Shown here: positions 4,945-6,200 of the stretch, in pieces
Layout: every line of letters starts with the position of its first letter
How positions within the stretch are numbered: position 1 is the stretch's first letter
NCBI GenBank assembly: GCA_016840965.1
Contig: JAEORI010000110.1
Span: 1 to 6,200, forward strand
Source: Candidatus Thorarchaeota archaeon
GTDB lineage: Archaea; Asgardarchaeota; Thorarchaeia; Thorarchaeales; Thorarchaeaceae
Reading direction: 5' to 3'
DNA: 6,200 nucleotides
Made by a program: the position numbers and the translations under genes
The notes under the pieces: generated by a model
The model's input: only the letters and a program-made list of their open reading frames with translations
What the model was told of the DNA's origin: nothing
Databases searched by the model: none

Positions 4945-4983
4945 GGAAAAGACTGATGAGGGCGGTTGACTGTTTGAGAGAAT

Positions 4984-6200
4984 ATGACTGATTCTTTTCT
5001 TTTCCGTTTTAATGAGCGATTGATGAAATATGGGGAGAATAAGATAGTGTCGGCCAAGGAAGCTGTTCAGAAGGTAGAAGCCGGAAGCATATTGCACCTT
5101 GCTGTTACTCATTCGGTTCCTTTTGGTCTCACTTATGAGTTGACAAGATCTTTTTGGAGCACTAAACCAAGATTCGAACTTATTACTTTGGGGGCAAGTG
5201 TGAATGTACAAGTTATGATGCGCGATTCGGGGTTCCTTAGGAAGTTGATTACCTCATATGCAGGAAATGTATATCCATCACCATCACCTGCATTGGTCTT
5301 TCAAGAGAATTATCGCACAGGAGAAGTTCTCGTTGAGAATTGGTCTTTACTTACTCTGATCCAACGGCTCATGGCTGGAGCCTTGAATCTGCCATTTCTA
5401 CCCACAAATAGCCTAGGACTCAGTGGGATGGAAACAGAAAATATCGGATTTTCGATCGCTCATGTATCTAATCCATTTGAGGAGAGAGAACAGATAGTAC
5501 TCAGCGCGCTAGTGCCAGACTATACCATAGTTCATGGATGGGCGGCTGATTCCAGTGGAAATGTGTTGGGGAGAGCACCACGTACAGAGAGCAATTTTGG
5601 TATATTATCTGCGCGCAAAGGTGTGATTGCTTCCGTGGATAGGATTGTCGATTATGATTATGTACGAAATCATCATGAAGATTTGTTAGCACCTGCCTCA
5701 AGAACTATTGCAGTTGTACATATGCCCTATGGGGCACATCCATCCCCATGCAGAGGCTATCCACCTGAGTGGGGATATGCTGAAGACGAGCAATTCCTTC
5801 TTGAGTTCCGTAAAGCAAGCAGGGACATGGTTGATCTTGATGCGTGGGCAAAGAGATGGGTGCTTGATGTTGATCATGAGAGATACTTGAGCAACCTTGG
5901 TGAAACTAGATTGAATGCTCTAATTGAAGGAGCTTCACCAGACGCATGGAGAGATGATTTTGAGAGAAGGAGGAGAGATATAGACATCAATGCCCTACCA
6001 CTCCCAACTGAGCAGATGATTATCGCAATGGCAAAAATGTGTGTAGACAGGGTGCTCGAGAAAGGCTACAAGACCATCCTAGCAGGACAAGGCACATCTA
6101 ATCTTGCTGCATGGATTGCAGACTATCAGCTTGCTGACAAAGGAGTCGATGTTGATTTAATGGCAGAGATAGGTTTCTACGGGTATACACCTCTTCCCCC
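4984..6200 (+). CDS. Fused class I CoA-transferase (A-B type), 3' end outside window
   Basis: An open frame of 405 codons continues past the window end. Residues about 20-300 resemble the alpha subunit of glutaconate-type CoA-transferases: IVSAKEAVQKVEAGSILHLA, KLITSYAGN, LPFLPTNSLGLSG, VHGWAADSSGNVLG. From about 340 a second domain begins like the beta subunit (EQMIIAMAKMCVDRVLEKGYKTILAGQG). It reaches AEIGFYG, where Glu395 fits the ExGxxG motif that carries the catalytic glutamate forming the covalent CoA thioester. So both halves, often separate genes, are one polypeptide here. It would move CoA between acyl groups in the cytosol; the substrate cannot be named. Start ATG 4984 has only a weak GAGAG 3 nt upstream; the next in-frame ATG is at 5023. 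It is divergent from acr3 and probably unrelated to arsenic. Expected full length is about 550-600 residues, judging from the missing part of the beta domain. Confidence 0.8.
   Translation, partial: MTDSFLFRFNERLMKYGENKIVSAKEAVQKVEAGSILHLAVTHSVPFGLTYELTRSFWSTKPRFELITLGASVNVQVMMRDSGFLRKLITSYAGNVYPSPSPALVFQENYRTGEVLVENWSLLTLIQRLMAGALNLPFLPTNSLGLSGMETENIGFSIAHVSNPFEEREQIVLSALVPDYTIVHGWAADSSGNVLGRAPRTESNFGILSARKGVIASVDRIVDYDYVRNHHEDLLAPASRTIAVVHMPYGAHPSPCRGYPPEWGYAEDEQFLLEFRKASRDMVDLDAWAKRWVLDVDHERYLSNLGETRLNALIEGASPDAWRDDFERRRRDIDINALPLPTEQMIIAMAKMCVDRVLEKGYKTILAGQGTSNLAAWIADYQLADKGVDVDLMAEIGFYGYTPLP

Noticed and set aside
4942..5701. Minus-strand frames across the CoA-transferase gene
   Set aside because: They are shadows of a long plus-strand frame with recognised motifs.
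1..6200. CRISPR array, insertion sequence, tRNA or rRNA
   Set aside because: No regularly spaced repeats, transposase-like frame, terminal inverted repeats or RNA gene signatures were seen.

Overview
The window (about 43% G+C by eye) is most likely archaeal. Candidate promoters have the archaeal layout of a purine-rich BRE-like stretch and a TATA box about 25 nt before the expected start site. Shine-Dalgarno sites match the GGAGGTGAT type, and one protein is a stand-alone HdrA-like domain. An Asgard (for example Thorarchaeia-like) origin is possible from composition and gene content, but nothing here proves it.

Layout. Positions 1-479 (-) hold the 5' part of an unrecognised gene. An ArsR-family repressor with a Cys-x-Cys metal site follows at 566-877 (-). 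A compact six-gene operon is read on the minus strand from about 3644 down to 1049. In transcription order it encodes a free-standing HdrA N-terminal-like Fe-S protein, a two-cluster ferredoxin, a fusion of a DGC domain (putative metal-binding, named for its Asp-Gly-Cys motif) to a GcvH-like lipoyl domain, two more DGC proteins, and a thioredoxin-fold-like protein with a CSC motif. An ACR3 arsenite efflux permease (3744-4838, -) lies upstream and is read in the same direction. Divergent from it is a fused class I CoA-transferase (4984 to the window end, +).

How the parts may work together. ArsR plus ACR3 is a minimal arsenite sensing and export pair. Three minus-strand promoter regions (arsR, the six-gene operon and acr3) carry a related element with core TATCG(A/C)(A/G)AT beside or over a TATA-like sequence. 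The acr3 and six-gene copies match at 15 of 18 positions. This suggests, as inference, that one repressor controls all three units and that the redox operon belongs to a metalloid response. The operon combines an electron carrier pair (HdrA-like plus ferredoxin), a lipoyl carrier whose reduced form is a vicinal dithiol, three Cys-rich DGC domains and a thioredoxin-like protein. It could be a thiol-based redox or transfer system for arsenic or a similar soft metal(loid). No catalytic reaction can be assigned from sequence alone.

The CoA-transferase has its own TATA-like promoter and no visible copy of the shared element at it. It is probably a separate function that happens to be divergent.
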